Below, piece by piece: positions 1-10,571 of a stretch of DNA of 64,000 nucleotides. A program made the position numbers and the translations under genes. Position 1 is the stretch's first letter. Each line of letters opens with the position of its first letter. The notes beneath the pieces were generated by a model, which saw only the letters and a program-made list of their open reading frames with translations, was not told the DNA's origin and ran no database searches. Where the stretch lies: the NCBI RefSeq assembly GCF_016526145.1, contig NZ_JADDUE010000008.1:62001-126000 (forward strand), given 5' to 3'. The DNA comes from Saccharopolyspora galaxeae (GTDB lineage: Bacteria > Actinomycetota > Actinomycetes > Mycobacteriales > Pseudonocardiaceae).

Positions 1-165
1 TGCGCCGAGCACGACGCCGAGCGCGTAGGCGGAGACCAGGTTCCCCGCGTCGGCGACCGGGACGGACAGCCCTGCCGCCACTTGCGGCAGCAGCCCCATG
101 ATCACGAATTCGGTGGTGCCGATGGCGAACGCGCCCAGGGCGAGCGCGAGCAACGCCGGAGCCAT
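1..165 (-). CDS. MFS transporter, DHA1/AraJ-like (N-terminal part, cut by window edge)
   Basis: Only the first 55 codons are inside the window. They start at an ATG at 165 and begin MAPALLALALGAFAIGTTEF, followed by VIMGLLPQVA. This is the standard first membrane segment of the drug/sugar-efflux MFS transporters related to AraJ and YdhP, with the typical GTTEF..MG..P motif. The product should be a 12-helix inner-membrane proton antiporter. It is divergent from the LacI-type regulator at 461, with a palindromic LacI-style operator between them, so the regulator probably controls it. The substrate cannot be told from this fragment. Confidence 0.85.
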   Translation of the reverse strand, partial: MAPALLALALGAFAIGTTEFVIMGLLPQVAAGLSVPVADAGNLVSAYALGVVLGA

Positions 166-280
166 AGAACATGACCTTTCACGACGGGATGAGATCGGGA
201 AGCGGCGGCACGACACCGGGCCGACCACGCGGCACCCGCCCTGGCGCTCGGGCGATCGGGACCGACCGCGGAGCAGCTCT

Positions 281-296
281 TTTAGCACGTGCCAAA
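281..296. promoter_or_regulatory. LacI-family operator
   Basis: TTTAGCACGTGCCAAA is a 16-bp palindrome with a single mismatch pair and the central CG typical of LacI/GalR operators. It lies in the divergent gap between the MFS gene (start 165) and the LacI-type regulator (start 461), about 115 bp from the former. The likely ligand is the regulator next door; this is inference from position and symmetry. Confidence 0.7.
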
Positions 297-460
297 TACA
301 GGGTTCCAGTCGATCCGCGCGGCCTTCAAGCCACGCCCCTGTGATGTGACTCGCGAGCACTCGCGGCAACGGCGACGAGTACCCTGCCGGTGACCGCGCG
401 GCCGTCCGGAGCGACAAGTCAGCAGCGGCCGGTCGGACGGGTCGGCCAGGAGGAACGGGA

Positions 461-1498
461 ATGCCAGGTCCGCAGGACCGGAACACCGCCCGTGGCAAGC
501 GCCCCACCATGGCCGATGTCGCAGCCGAGGCGGGTGTCTCGCGCCAGACCGTCTCGCTGGTCCTCGGCGACAAGCCGGGGCCGAACCCCCGCACCAGGCA
601 ACACGTCCTGCGCGTCGCCGAAGACCTCGGTTTCCACGCCGACATCGCCGCCCAGCTGCTGCGCCGCGCACGCAGCCGCCAGCTCGGCGTGCTGTTCACG
701 CTGGGGCATTCGCTGGACCCGCACGTCGTGGAAGCGCTCTACGCCGCGGCTTCACGGCTCGACTACAGCATCGTGCTCAGCGCGATCCTGCCCAGCCGCA
801 ACGTGCGCCACACCGTCGACGAGCTGCTCGGACTGCGCTGCGAAGCGCTGATCCTCATCGGGCTGGCCGTGGAGGCGCCCGCGCACCTCGGCCGGATCGC
901 CGAGCGCATTCCCGTGGTCGAGATCGGCCAGCACACCGGCGCCGCCGGGATCGACAGCGTGCGCACCGATGACACCGGAGGCGCTCGGCTGGCCGTCGGC
1001 CACCTCATCGGCCTCGGACACCGCAAGATCGCGCACGTCGACGGCGGAACGCTGCCGGGAGCCGCGCAACGCCGCGACGGCTACCGCGCGGCCATGCGCG
1101 AGCACGGGCTCGACGCGCACATCGAGGTCCTGCCCGGCGACTACACCGAGGAGTCCGGAGCCGACGCGGCACGGGAACTGCTCAGCAGGCTCGACCTGCC
1201 CACGGCGGTCCTGGCGGGCAACGACCTGTGCGCCGGCGGCTTGATCACCACGCTGCTGCGGGCCGGGGTCCACGTCCCCGGCGACATCTCCGTGGTCGGC
1301 TACGACGACAGCCACAGCGCCGGTCTGTCCTATGTGGACCTCACTACGGTGCACCAGGACACCGGGCGGATGGCGGAGTTCGCCATCCGCTCCTGCACCG
1401 AACGCCTCGACGAGCAACGCGCCACGAGCACCGACGTCGTGCTGACTCCCGAACTCACGGTGCGCGGCAGCACGAGCCCACCCCGCGCAACGGACTGA
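461..1498 (+). CDS. LacI family transcriptional regulator
   Basis: A 345-residue LacI/GalR-type repressor, the usual length for the family. Residues about 16-60 form the DNA-binding helix-turn-helix and hinge (TMADVAAEAGVSRQTVSLVL, then a typical RTRQHVLRVAEDLGF). The rest is a periplasmic-binding-protein-like effector domain, with GLGHRKIAHVDG and the C-terminal GDISVVGYDD signature. The ATG at 461 is preceded by AGGAGGA at 448-454, which fixes the start. It is divergent from the efflux gene at 1-165 and probably represses that gene and itself through the palindrome at 281-296. The sugar-like effector is unknown. Confidence 0.92.
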   Translation: MPGPQDRNTARGKRPTMADVAAEAGVSRQTVSLVLGDKPGPNPRTRQHVLRVAEDLGFHADIAAQLLRRARSRQLGVLFTLGHSLDPHVVEALYAAASRLDYSIVLSAILPSRNVRHTVDELLGLRCEALILIGLAVEAPAHLGRIAERIPVVEIGQHTGAAGIDSVRTDDTGGARLAVGHLIGLGHRKIAHVDGGTLPGAAQRRDGYRAAMREHGLDAHIEVLPGDYTEESGADAARELLSRLDLPTAVLAGNDLCAGGLITTLLRAGVHVPGDISVVGYDDSHSAGLSYVDLTTVHQDTGRMAEFAIRSCTERLDEQRATSTDVVLTPELTVRGSTSPPRATD

Positions 1499-1528
1499 TC
1501 CGGGCGCTCAGGAGTCAGCCGGGGACTC

Positions 1529-1566
1529 AGGGGCCGGTCGGGCGCTCAGGGGCCGGTCGGGCGCTC
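1529..1566. repeat. Perfect 19-bp tandem duplication
   Basis: The unit AGGGGCCGGTCGGGCGCTC occurs twice back to back (1529-1547 and 1548-1566) between the convergent LacI-type and SorC-type regulator genes. It is probably a replication-slippage duplication. No function is visible. Confidence 0.8.
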
Positions 1567-1586
1567 ACCGATCAGCCCGGGCGCGC

Positions 1587-2510
1587 TCAACCGAGCGCCA
1601 GCAGCTCGCCCGCGACCCTGGCGTCGGTGACCAGCCCGTGGATCAACCCGGAGCGGATCGCGGCGAGCACCGCCTTGATCTTCGCACTGCCGCCGCCGAC
1701 GGCGATCACCTCGGGAATCTCGCGCAGCCGGGCGGTCGGCACGGCGATGCAGCGGTCCTCCAGCCCCTCGACGACCTCGCCGTCCGAGTTGAGCAGCGTC
1801 CCGCAGATCTCGGCCCGCACTCCCCGGCCGGAGAGCTTGCGCCGCTCCTCCACCCGCAGCGAATCGTGCAGCTGCGAGTCCGGCGGGTCCCAGCTGCCGA
1901 CGCCGACCACCGCGCGGGTCACCATCCCGTGCAGTTCGAGCGCCCGGGAGATCCCGGCCTGCCCGCGCAGCCCGCGCGCCGTGGCCGCGTCGGCGACCAC
2001 CAGCGGCGCGTAGATCGGGTTCGCGTGCCCGCCGTTGACCGCGCACATCTGGCGGACCAGCTCCATCGTGTTTTCCGAGATCGTGCCCGCGACCCCGGTC
2101 AGCTGGACGATCGGGCAGGTCGCCAGCTTGCTCAGCGCACCGGGGATCGCGCTGAGCGTGCGGCCCCACGCGATGCCGAGGCAGTCGTCCTCGGTCACCA
2201 CGTCGGTGAGCAGGTCGGCGGCGGCCTGGCCGAGCTGCTTGCGCCGGGTGGCAGGCTCATCGGCAGTCGACACCGCCAGCGCGCGCTTGAGACCGAAGTG
2301 CCTGCGCAGCCGGTTGGACAGGTCGGCGTCCACGCCGGAGGGCAGCTCGACGGTGATGCGCACGATGCCCTCCGAGTGCGCCGCCTCCAGCAGCCGCGCC
2401 ACCTGGAACCGGGACAGCGACAGATCTTCCGCGATCTGCGACTTGGTCTGCTTGTTCAAGTAGTGCTGCGTTGCGACGAGCGCGGCGAGGATCTGGCGCT
2501 CCGGTCCCAC
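1587..2510 (-). CDS. SorC/DeoR-type sugar-binding transcriptional regulator
   Basis: A 307-residue regulator of the SorC family (DeoR-like winged helix plus phosphosugar-binding domain). The N-terminal helix-turn-helix is at about residues 20-45 (TKSQIAEDLSLSRFQVARLL). The C-terminal region carries SorC signatures such as GIAWGRTL, VQLTGVAG and the glycine-rich VGGGSAKIKA near the end. The start is a GTG at 2510 with GGGGGAG just upstream on the minus strand. It is divergent from the tetritol dehydrogenase gene at 2861, and the 340-bp gap between them has clear inverted repeats. It probably controls the polyol cassette 2861-6306, responding to a phosphorylated tetrulose or similar sugar; that ligand is inferred. 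Confidence 0.9.
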   Translation of the reverse strand: MGPERQILAALVATQHYLNKQTKSQIAEDLSLSRFQVARLLEAAHSEGIVRITVELPSGVDADLSNRLRRHFGLKRALAVSTADEPATRRKQLGQAAADLLTDVVTEDDCLGIAWGRTLSAIPGALSKLATCPIVQLTGVAGTISENTMELVRQMCAVNGGHANPIYAPLVVADAATARGLRGQAGISRALELHGMVTRAVVGVGSWDPPDSQLHDSLRVEERRKLSGRGVRAEICGTLLNSDGEVVEGLEDRCIAVPTARLREIPEVIAVGGGSAKIKAVLAAIRSGLIHGLVTDARVAGELLALG

Positions 2511-2533
2511 GTGCTCCCCCGTCCTACCGAGTG

Positions 2534-2572
2534 ACCGCTCATTTGAGCGACGCCTATTGACGTATGAGCGGT
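2534..2572. promoter_or_regulatory. Inverted-repeat operator for the SorC regulator (putative)
   Basis: ACCGCTCAT at 2534-2542 and its exact reverse complement ATGAGCGGT at 2564-2572 are 9-bp arms separated by 21 bp. A related TTGAGCGA lies between them at 2543-2550. The element sits directly upstream of the SorC gene start and 290 bp upstream of the dehydrogenase. A second, weaker pair (CTGTTG 2806-2811 and CAACAG 2833-2838) lies just before the dehydrogenase. The rest of the 2511-2860 gap shows no gene. Confidence 0.55.
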
Positions 2573-2860
2573 ATTGAACGGAAGGTTACCGCACTTCGCC
2601 TGACGTTGGGCTGATCGAGTGAGGGAGATCGGTGCGTGGCTGCTGGCCGGGCCAGGCCGGGACACCCGGCCGGCGAGCTGCCGGGCCGAGCAGCCTTCTC
2701 GCTGGTCACGTCCGGGGTGAGCCGCCCTCCACCGGACGGCAGCGGGACTCGGCACCGGCGGCCTCGGCACCCGGCGCCTGCGACGTCGTGCGAGCCTACG
2801 GTCCGCTGTTGTTGCAGCGCAGGCCGTTTTTTCAACAGTTGACCAGCAATGGAGGCAAAG

Positions 2861-3952
2861 GTGCCGCAATCCATTCCCAGCCGGATGCAGGCGGTAGTCG
2901 TGCACGGCCCGGAGGACTACCGGCTCGAAGAGGTGGACGTGCCCACGCCCGATCACGGCGAGCTGCTGATCGAGGTGGAAGCGGTCGGCGTCTGCGCGAG
3001 TGATCTGAAGTGCTACCACGGCGCGGCGAAGTTCTGGGGCGACGACAACCGCGCCGCCTGGGCGCAGAAGGGCGTCATCCCCGGGCACGAGTTCGTCGGG
3101 GTCGTCGTGGCCGGTGACCGCAAGGGCCTGGACCACCACGGGGTGGAGCTCGGCGACCGGATCGCCTGCGAGCAGATCGTGCCCTGCGAGGAATGCCGCT
3201 ACTGCCGCCGCGGCCAGTACTGGATGTGCGGGCCGCACGACATGTTCGGCTTCCGCAACTACAACGGCGCGATGGCGCAGTACACGCTCGTGCCGATCAA
3301 CGCACGCGCGCACAAGGTCTCGCACGAGCTCAAGCCGCACCACGCCGCGTACGCCGAGCCGCTGTCCTGCGCGCTGCACGCGGTGGAGCGGGCGAGCATC
3401 AGCTTCGGCGACGTGGTGGTCGTCGCGGGCTGCGGCCCCATCGGCCTGGGCCTGATCGCCGGGGCCCGGCAGAAGAACCCGATGACCCTGGTCGCGCTCG
3501 ACCTCGACGACGACAAGCTCGAGCTGGGGCGCCAGTGCGGTGCCGACGTGACGTTCAACCCCGCCAAGGACGACGTGGTCGCCCGCGTCGCCGAGCTGAC
3601 CGAGGGCTACGGGGCCGATGTCTACCTGGAGGGCACCGGTGCCACTCCCGCGGTCGGCCAGGGGCTGAACCTGCTGCGCAAGCTCGGGACGTACGTGGAG
3701 TACTCGGTGTTCGGCTCGGACGTGACGGTCGACTGGTCGATCATCTCCGACGACAAGGAGCTCAACGTCCTCGGCGCGCACCTCGGGCCGCACTGCTGGC
3801 CCGCCGCGATCAAGCTGCTGGAGCAGGGCAAGATCCCGGTCGAGCAGATCTGCACCCACCAGGTCGGGCTGGGCGAGTTCCAGCAGGCGCTGGACCTGGT
3901 CGCGGACACCTCGGGCGCGTCCGTGAAGGTCTCGATCCTGCCCAACAAGTGA
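2861..3952 (+). CDS. eltD: Erythritol/L-threitol dehydrogenase (zinc MDR family)
   Basis: A 363-residue zinc-dependent medium-chain dehydrogenase. Catalytic zinc ligands Cys45 (VGVCASDLK) and His76-Glu77 (PGHEF) and the four structural-zinc cysteines 109, 112, 115 and 123 are all present. The Rossmann glycine motif is VVAGCGPIGLG. Sequence features (CYHGAAKFWGDDNR, GLNLLRKLGTYVEY, DWSIISDDKELNVLGAHLGP) match, from memory, EltD of Mycobacterium smegmatis, which oxidises erythritol and L-threitol to L-erythrulose. I chose the GTG at 2861 because GGAGG at 2851-2855 is correctly spaced. The in-frame ATG at 2849 would overlap that ribosome-binding site. The polyol transporter gene follows 17 bp later. 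Confidence 0.85.
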   Translation: MPQSIPSRMQAVVVHGPEDYRLEEVDVPTPDHGELLIEVEAVGVCASDLKCYHGAAKFWGDDNRAAWAQKGVIPGHEFVGVVVAGDRKGLDHHGVELGDRIACEQIVPCEECRYCRRGQYWMCGPHDMFGFRNYNGAMAQYTLVPINARAHKVSHELKPHHAAYAEPLSCALHAVERASISFGDVVVVAGCGPIGLGLIAGARQKNPMTLVALDLDDDKLELGRQCGADVTFNPAKDDVVARVAELTEGYGADVYLEGTGATPAVGQGLNLLRKLGTYVEYSVFGSDVTVDWSIISDDKELNVLGAHLGPHCWPAAIKLLEQGKIPVEQICTHQVGLGEFQQALDLVADTSGASVKVSILPNK

Positions 3953-3969
3953 ATACGGGGACGAACACG

Positions 3970-5289
3970 ATGAACACCGCAACCACCACCGGTCCAGCCC
4001 GCGAGACCTTCCTCGACCGGATCGGCATCCCGCACTCGCTGCGCTGGGGATTCCTCGCCGTGCTGATCTTCATGACCGGCAACGGCACCGAGACGAACTT
4101 CATCGAACCGCACATGGGCGAGGTGCTGGGCTCCGGCACCGCCACCGTCGGCACCATCATCTCGATGTACAGCTTGGCCGCGCTGATCGGCAGCTACTTG
4201 TCGGGAGCGCTCGCCGACCTGTGGGGACCGCGCCGGGTGATGCAGCTGGGCGCCGCCGTGTGGATCGTCTTCGAGCTGCTGTTCCTCGCCAGCCTCGCCA
4301 TGGGCAGCCTGCCCCTGGTGTTCCTCACCTACTTCCTGCGCGGTTTCGGCTACCCGCTGTTCGCGTTCGCGTTCCTGGTCTGGGTCAACGTGGTCACGCC
4401 GGTGGAGCGCAACGGCAAGGCGGTCGGCTGGTTCTACGTCATGTTCACCGGCGGCCTGCCCACGCTGGGCTCGCTGTACGCGCTGGGCATGATCCCGGCC
4501 TTCGGCGGCGGGACCGCCGGTGAGACCGGTGCGATGGTGGCCTCCATCGCGCTGGTGGTGATCGGTTTCCTGCTCGGCCAGTTCGCGGTGCGCGAGCCGC
4601 ACGGCGACAGCCGCATCGCACCGGCGGGCAACTCGACCGCCGCGGTGCTCACCGCCGGGCTGCAGCTGACCGTGCGCCGGCCGAAGATCCTGATGGGCTT
4701 CCTGGTGCGGTTGATCAACACCGCGCCGCAGTACGGCATGTTCATCATCCTGCCGACGGTGATCGCCGAGGAGCTGGGCTGGGGCCAGTCCCGCTGGCTG
4801 ATCATGACGACGCTGGTCTACGCGTCCAACATCCTGGTCAACGCCGTGTTCGGGGCGATCGGCGACCGCTGGGGCTGGCGGCGCACCGTGCAGTGGTTCG
4901 GCGTGTTCGGCTCCGCGGTCGGGCTGCTGGCCTGGTGGTACGTGGCGCACTGGGTGCCCGCCGGAACGTCGTGGGGCTTCTGGACCGCCACGGCCGCGGG
5001 CTGCCTGTTCGGCGCGCTGCTGGCCGGGTTCGTGCCGATGGGCGCGATCATGCCCGCGCTCGCCCCGGACTACAAGGGCGCCGCGATGGCCATGTACACC
5101 ACCGCGGCCGGTGGTTCGGCGTTCCTCGGTTCGGCCGTGCCCGCCGTCGTGCTGGCTGTCGGCCTCGGCAACGTGAGCGTGGTCTGGGCGTTCGTGGTGC
5201 TCTACGCGGCCGCCTTCGTGATGGTCGGTTTCCTCAAGGTGCCGGAGGACGAGAACCGGCGGCGCAAGCCCGCCGCGGCGACTGCCTGA
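3970..5289 (+). CDS. MFS polyol transporter, RbtT/DalT/CsbX-like
   Basis: A 439-residue, 12-helix MFS permease starting at the ATG at 3970 (GGGGACG upstream), 17 bp after the tetritol dehydrogenase. The opening GIPHSLRWGFLAVLIFMTGN followed by GTETNFIEPHM resembles the RbtT/DalT/CsbX group, which includes the ribitol and D-arabinitol permeases of Klebsiella. Conserved MFS loop motifs are visible (LADLWGPRRVM after helix 2, IGDRWGWRRTVQW after helix 8). With an EltD-type dehydrogenase upstream and a tetritol-type SDR downstream, the likely substrate is erythritol or threitol taken up by proton symport. The substrate is inferred from the neighbours. Confidence 0.85.
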   Translation: MNTATTTGPARETFLDRIGIPHSLRWGFLAVLIFMTGNGTETNFIEPHMGEVLGSGTATVGTIISMYSLAALIGSYLSGALADLWGPRRVMQLGAAVWIVFELLFLASLAMGSLPLVFLTYFLRGFGYPLFAFAFLVWVNVVTPVERNGKAVGWFYVMFTGGLPTLGSLYALGMIPAFGGGTAGETGAMVASIALVVIGFLLGQFAVREPHGDSRIAPAGNSTAAVLTAGLQLTVRRPKILMGFLVRLINTAPQYGMFIILPTVIAEELGWGQSRWLIMTTLVYASNILVNAVFGAIGDRWGWRRTVQWFGVFGSAVGLLAWWYVAHWVPAGTSWGFWTATAAGCLFGALLAGFVPMGAIMPALAPDYKGAAMAMYTTAAGGSAFLGSAVPAVVLAVGLGNVSVVWAFVVLYAAAFVMVGFLKVPEDENRRRKPAAATA

Positions 5290-5365
5290 CCTTGCGCCCG
5301 GCACCGGATCCGGCGGCTTCGCCCGGCAAGCGGCTGGTCCGGTGCCGACCGGCGCCCGGGTTTCC

Positions 5366-5416
5366 GGGTGAACGGCCTGTTCGCCTGAACCAGTGGGACC
5401 AACGGTCCGTTCGCTC
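5366..5416 (+). repeat. 51-bp palindrome-ended repeat, copy A
   Basis: First of six 51-bp elements in the window. It keeps the conserved frame (N)GTGAACGG-N31-CCGTTCGCTC, but its terminal arms have diverged at two positions. The inner part contains CCAGTGGGACCAA, as in copy E. It lies between the polyol transporter and the SDR gene. Confidence 0.8.
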
Positions 5417-5462
5417 AGCAAGACCGAACACCCCAACCCCACCCGTCCAACCGGTTCTCTCC

Positions 5463-5513
5463 GAGTGAACGGCCTGTTCGTCCCACTAGATTGGGCGTGC
5501 GGTCCGTTCACTC
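5463..5513 (-). repeat. 51-bp palindrome-ended repeat, copy B (inverted)
   Basis: Perfect 10-bp terminal arms GAGTGAACGG / CCGTTCACTC. The asymmetric core reads CACTAGATTGGG, the reverse complement of the CCAATCTAG(T/C) core in the other copies, so this copy lies in the opposite orientation to copy A. The two copies start 97 bp apart, within the 5290-5586 gap upstream of the SDR. Confidence 0.85.
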
Positions 5514-5586
5514 CGGAGGCCGCCGGTGCGCGACGCAGGTGTTTCGCCGCCTCCGGGCGGAAACCACGTACAAGGACGACTCAGCC

Positions 5587-6306
5587 ATGTTTGAACTCAC
5601 GCAGAAAGTGGCCCTGGTGACCGGAGCGGCTTCCGGGATCGGCGCCGAGGTGACCCGCGTGCTGGCCGAACGCGGGGCCACGGTCGCGGGCGCCGACCTC
5701 GTCGCCGACCTGCCGGAGTCGTGCGCTTCGGCGCACCGGGTGGACGTCTCCGAACCGGACTCGGTGCAGGACTGCGTACGGGAGGTGCTCGACCGGCACG
5801 GCCGGATCGACGTGCTGGTCAACTCCGCCGGTGTCGCCCGGCTGGCACCGGCCGCCGACATCGTCATGGACGACTGGCGCGCGACCCTGGACATCAACCT
5901 CACCGGGAGTTTCCTGATGTGCCAGGCGGTCGGGCGCGGCATGGTCGAGCAGGGCTCCGGGCGGATCATCAACCTCGCCTCGCAGGCCGCGAGCGTCGCG
6001 CTGGACCAGCACGTCGCCTACAGCGCCTCGAAGGCCGGAATCCTCGGCATGACCCGGACGCTGGCTTTCGAGTGGGCGCGCAGCGGCGTCACCGTCAACG
6101 CGGTTTCGCCGACCGTGGTGCTCACCGAGCTCGGCCGCGCCGCCTGGGACAACCCCGCTGGCGAGGCGCACCGGGAGGACATCCCGGCGGGCCGGTTCGC
6201 CGAGCCGGCGGAGATCGCGGCCGCGGTCGCCTACCTCGCCACCGAAGAGGCCGCCATGGTCAACGGCACCGACCTGCGGGTGGACGGCGGATTCACCATC
6301 CGCTGA
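5587..6306 (+). CDS. dthD: SDR dehydrogenase, GolD / D-threitol dehydrogenase-like
   Basis: A 239-residue classical short-chain dehydrogenase. The NAD-binding TGAASGIG is at residues 12-19, the NSAGV motif is present, and the catalytic Ser/Tyr/Lys set appears as LASQAAS...YSASK. The stretches NLTGSFLMCQ, ASQAASVALDQHVAYSASKA and NAVSPTVVLTELG match the GolD family (Listeria glycerol dehydrogenase) and D-threitol dehydrogenases, as I remember them. In the cassette it would oxidise D-threitol to D-erythrulose, complementing the EltD-type enzyme. The ATG at 5587 has AAGGA at 5572-5576; a longer reading from 5491 would run through repeat copy B. No erythrulose kinase or isomerase gene is adjacent, so the pathway is incomplete here. 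Confidence 0.82.
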   Translation: MFELTQKVALVTGAASGIGAEVTRVLAERGATVAGADLVADLPESCASAHRVDVSEPDSVQDCVREVLDRHGRIDVLVNSAGVARLAPAADIVMDDWRATLDINLTGSFLMCQAVGRGMVEQGSGRIINLASQAASVALDQHVAYSASKAGILGMTRTLAFEWARSGVTVNAVSPTVVLTELGRAAWDNPAGEAHREDIPAGRFAEPAEIAAAVAYLATEEAAMVNGTDLRVDGGFTIR

Positions 6307-6365
6307 CGCTCGATCCGACATCTATCCACAGTGGAATAACTCGGGTTCGCTGCGCCGGTCACCGA

Positions 6366-6430
6366 GACTTCCGCCGCCGCGCGGCACCGGAACTTCCGCC
6401 GCCGCGCGGCACCCGAGCTTCCGCCGCCCT
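6366..6430. repeat. 25-bp tandem repeat (2.5 units)
   Basis: CTTCCGCCGCCGCGCGGCACC occurs at 6368-6388 and 6393-6413, and a shortened CTTCCGCCGCC at 6418-6428, a 25-bp period. It lies in the 6307-6553 gap, which otherwise holds no visible gene. Confidence 0.8.
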
Positions 6431-6553
6431 GCCACGACGGACCGAGCGCAGTCGCGATCGGCACTACGCGCATCAGCCGACCCAGTGATTGACATCCCGG
6501 ATCACCGGGTAGGCGAAGAGGGTCTTGCCCCACTGCGCTTGGAGGAGATCCCC

Positions 6554-6709
6554 GTGATCACCCTAGGTGTCATCCTGCTGATCCTCGGCCTGGTGCTGAG
6601 CGTCCCCGTCCTCTACACGATCGGCGGCATCCTGATCGTCGCGGGCCTGGTCCTGTTCGTGCTCGGCCGAATGGGCACCAAGGTCGGCGGCCGCGCCCAC
6701 TGGTTCTGA
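6554..6709 (+). CDS. DUF6131 family small membrane protein
   Basis: A 51-residue, very hydrophobic protein: ITLGVILLILGLVLSVPVLY, then TIGGILIVAGLVLFVLG, ending in a polar GGRAHWF tail. Two short membrane helices separated by a proline turn and the Gly-Gly-Arg-aromatic ending fit DUF6131, a small actinobacterial family of unknown function. I chose the GTG at 6554 because GGAGGAGA at 6541-6548 is correctly placed. The longer reading from 6485 adds a polar leader that the family lacks. Confidence 0.8.
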   Translation: MITLGVILLILGLVLSVPVLYTIGGILIVAGLVLFVLGRMGTKVGGRAHWF

Positions 6710-6806
6710 CCGGCCACAGTGGACTGGCGTGCGGATGGACCGGAACCCGCATCGCCCCGCCGTGCGCACGAACCGAGCCCCGATGTTCCGAGGGCGACGC
6801 GAAGCC

Positions 6807-8060
6807 ATGACCGGAGGCGACACGACCGGACGGACCGCGGTCCACCGGGCGAAGGAACGCGCCGAACGCCTCATCGGCACGCTGCGGCGAGGTCTGGGCC
6901 ACGCCGGCCGGGACCGCGACGCGATGTTGTCGATCGTGAAGAGCGTGTTCGCGGCAGCCGTGGCCTGGCTGATCGCGAACAACCTGCTGCACGCGCCTTC
7001 GGCGACGTTCGCCCCGTTCACCGCGTTGCTGATGGTGCAGGCGACGGTGTCGCAGTCGGTGGACCAGTCCGCCCGCTACGCCGCGGCGATGGTGGCCGGC
7101 GTGGTTCTGGCCGGGGTGCTCACGCCCACGCTCGGTGCCGCGATGTGGACGTTCGCGGTACTGATCCTGGTCGCGCTGGTTTTCGGGCGCTGGCGCAAAC
7201 TCGGCCAGCAGGGACCGCAGGTCGGGGTGGCCGCGCTGTTCGCCTACTCGTCGTTCACCCAGTCACCCGCGCTCTCCGCCAGCTATCTCCAGCTGGCCAG
7301 CATCGCCGGGCTGGTGCTGCTGGGTTGCGCGCTGGGAGTGCTCACCAACCTCGTGATCGTGCCGCCGATGCGCTACCGCAGCGCCGAGCACGGCATCGGT
7401 TCACTGGCCCACTCGCTGTGCGACCTGCTCACCGACGTGTCGGAGGGCTTGCACGGCGGTGTGCCGGACCGGGAATCGGCGCAGGCGTGGCAGCACCGCG
7501 CCGACCAGTTGCCGGAGTCGGTGGCGCAGGCGCGCGCCACCGTCGAGCACGCCGCCGAGACCATGCGGTTCAACCCGCGCAGGTTGTTCATGCGGGACTC
7601 CACCTCCTTCGCCGGCCACCGCACGATCCTCAACGCGCTGGAGCGCGCGGGTGAGCAACTGAACTCCGGCCTGCGCGGCGTGCACAACGCCGCCGCCACC
7701 GACCACCCGCAGGACCGGGCACACCACCGGTTCATCATCGGCTACGCCGAACTGCTCGCTGCAGCGGCCGAAGCGGCTCGAAACCTCGGCCGGTTGCACA
7801 GCGCCGACGACACGCCACAATTGCGCGAACTCGACGACGCCACTTCCCGGGCCGAACGCGCTTACCGCGAGCTCGCCGAACAGGCCGGGGACGAAACGCT
7901 CGACAGCCCGCGGCAATGGCCGATCTACGGCGCCCTGCAAACCGACGCGCACCGCTTGGTCGAAGAGTTCATCCACGCCCGCCATTCCCTGTCACACCTG
8001 CTCGAACCCGACCGGGAAGAACCCCAAACCGCAGGCTCCGCTGCGGAACGAAGCGAATGA
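6807..8060 (+). CDS. FUSC/aromatic acid exporter-like integral membrane protein
   Basis: About 417 residues. The N-terminal half has at least five to six hydrophobic helices beginning MLSIVKSVFAAAVAWLIANN, with the TFAPFTALLMVQ motif typical of FUSC/ArAE (fusaric acid resistance, aromatic acid export) proteins. The C-terminal half is a long, Arg/Glu/Ala-rich helical cytoplasmic domain. The start is uncertain: in-frame GTG 6729, ATG 6783 and ATG 6807 all exist. I prefer 6807 because GAGGGCGA lies just upstream. The substrate is unknown. It follows the DUF6131 gene by about 100 bp and converges on the EmrB-type pump. Confidence 0.82.
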   Translation: MTGGDTTGRTAVHRAKERAERLIGTLRRGLGHAGRDRDAMLSIVKSVFAAAVAWLIANNLLHAPSATFAPFTALLMVQATVSQSVDQSARYAAAMVAGVVLAGVLTPTLGAAMWTFAVLILVALVFGRWRKLGQQGPQVGVAALFAYSSFTQSPALSASYLQLASIAGLVLLGCALGVLTNLVIVPPMRYRSAEHGIGSLAHSLCDLLTDVSEGLHGGVPDRESAQAWQHRADQLPESVAQARATVEHAAETMRFNPRRLFMRDSTSFAGHRTILNALERAGEQLNSGLRGVHNAAATDHPQDRAHHRFIIGYAELLAAAAEAARNLGRLHSADDTPQLRELDDATSRAERAYRELAEQAGDETLDSPRQWPIYGALQTDAHRLVEEFIHARHSLSHLLEPDREEPQTAGSAAERSE

Positions 8061-8160
8061 CCTCGGCTACACCACAACCGCGTCGTGGAGGCAGAACTCC
8101 TGCAGCACCGACAACGCACTATCCGAGACGACGAGCGTCGACGGCGCCCGCAACGTCACG

Positions 8161-10399
<2,239 letters not shown>

Positions 10400-10406
<7 letters not shown>

Positions 10407-10415
10407 TCTTGCACT
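10400..10415. promoter_or_regulatory. TetR operator
   Basis: AGTGCA-TTCT-TGCACT is a perfect inverted repeat with 6-bp arms and a 4-bp spacer. It overlaps the first codon of the longest TetR reading. Related GTGCA/TGCAC words occur nearby at 10383-10388 and 10428-10432. It probably binds the TetR protein. Confidence 0.65.
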
Positions 10416-10498
10416 ATGGCTTGCTGAGTGCAGACGGCGGGGTCGTTCGCCCTGTCGCGCTCGCGACCTGCTGCGGCAGTCGCTCGGGTGCGTGGGAC

Positions 10499-10541
10499 AA
10501 AAAAAGAGGGCCTTCGCGGATGGTGCGTCGCGAAGGCCCTC
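10499..10541 (-). terminator. Intrinsic terminator of the ricin-like gene
   Basis: On the minus strand, a 13-bp stem (GAGGGCCTTCGCG / CGCGAAGGCCCTC, arms 10529-10541 and 10506-10518) is followed directly by seven T residues. This is a textbook rho-independent terminator 30 bp downstream of the stop at 10572. It also separates this gene from the TetR promoter. Confidence 0.93.
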
Positions 10542-10571
10542 TCGGCCGCTGGGCTGCGGCGGCGCGTTCGA

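Noticed and set aside
3193-5289. A 698-codon reading frame covering the dehydrogenase's 3' half and the MFS gene
   Set aside because: Its first part is an Arg/Ala-rich shadow of the dehydrogenase in another frame. Only the part from 3970 is real protein (the MFS permease).
8067-8160. Possible gene tail between the FUSC and EmrB-type genes (minus frame ending ...LQEFCLHDAVVV)
   Set aside because: Only about 30 residues lie outside the EmrB gene, with no start or family match. It could be a relic, but the evidence is too thin.
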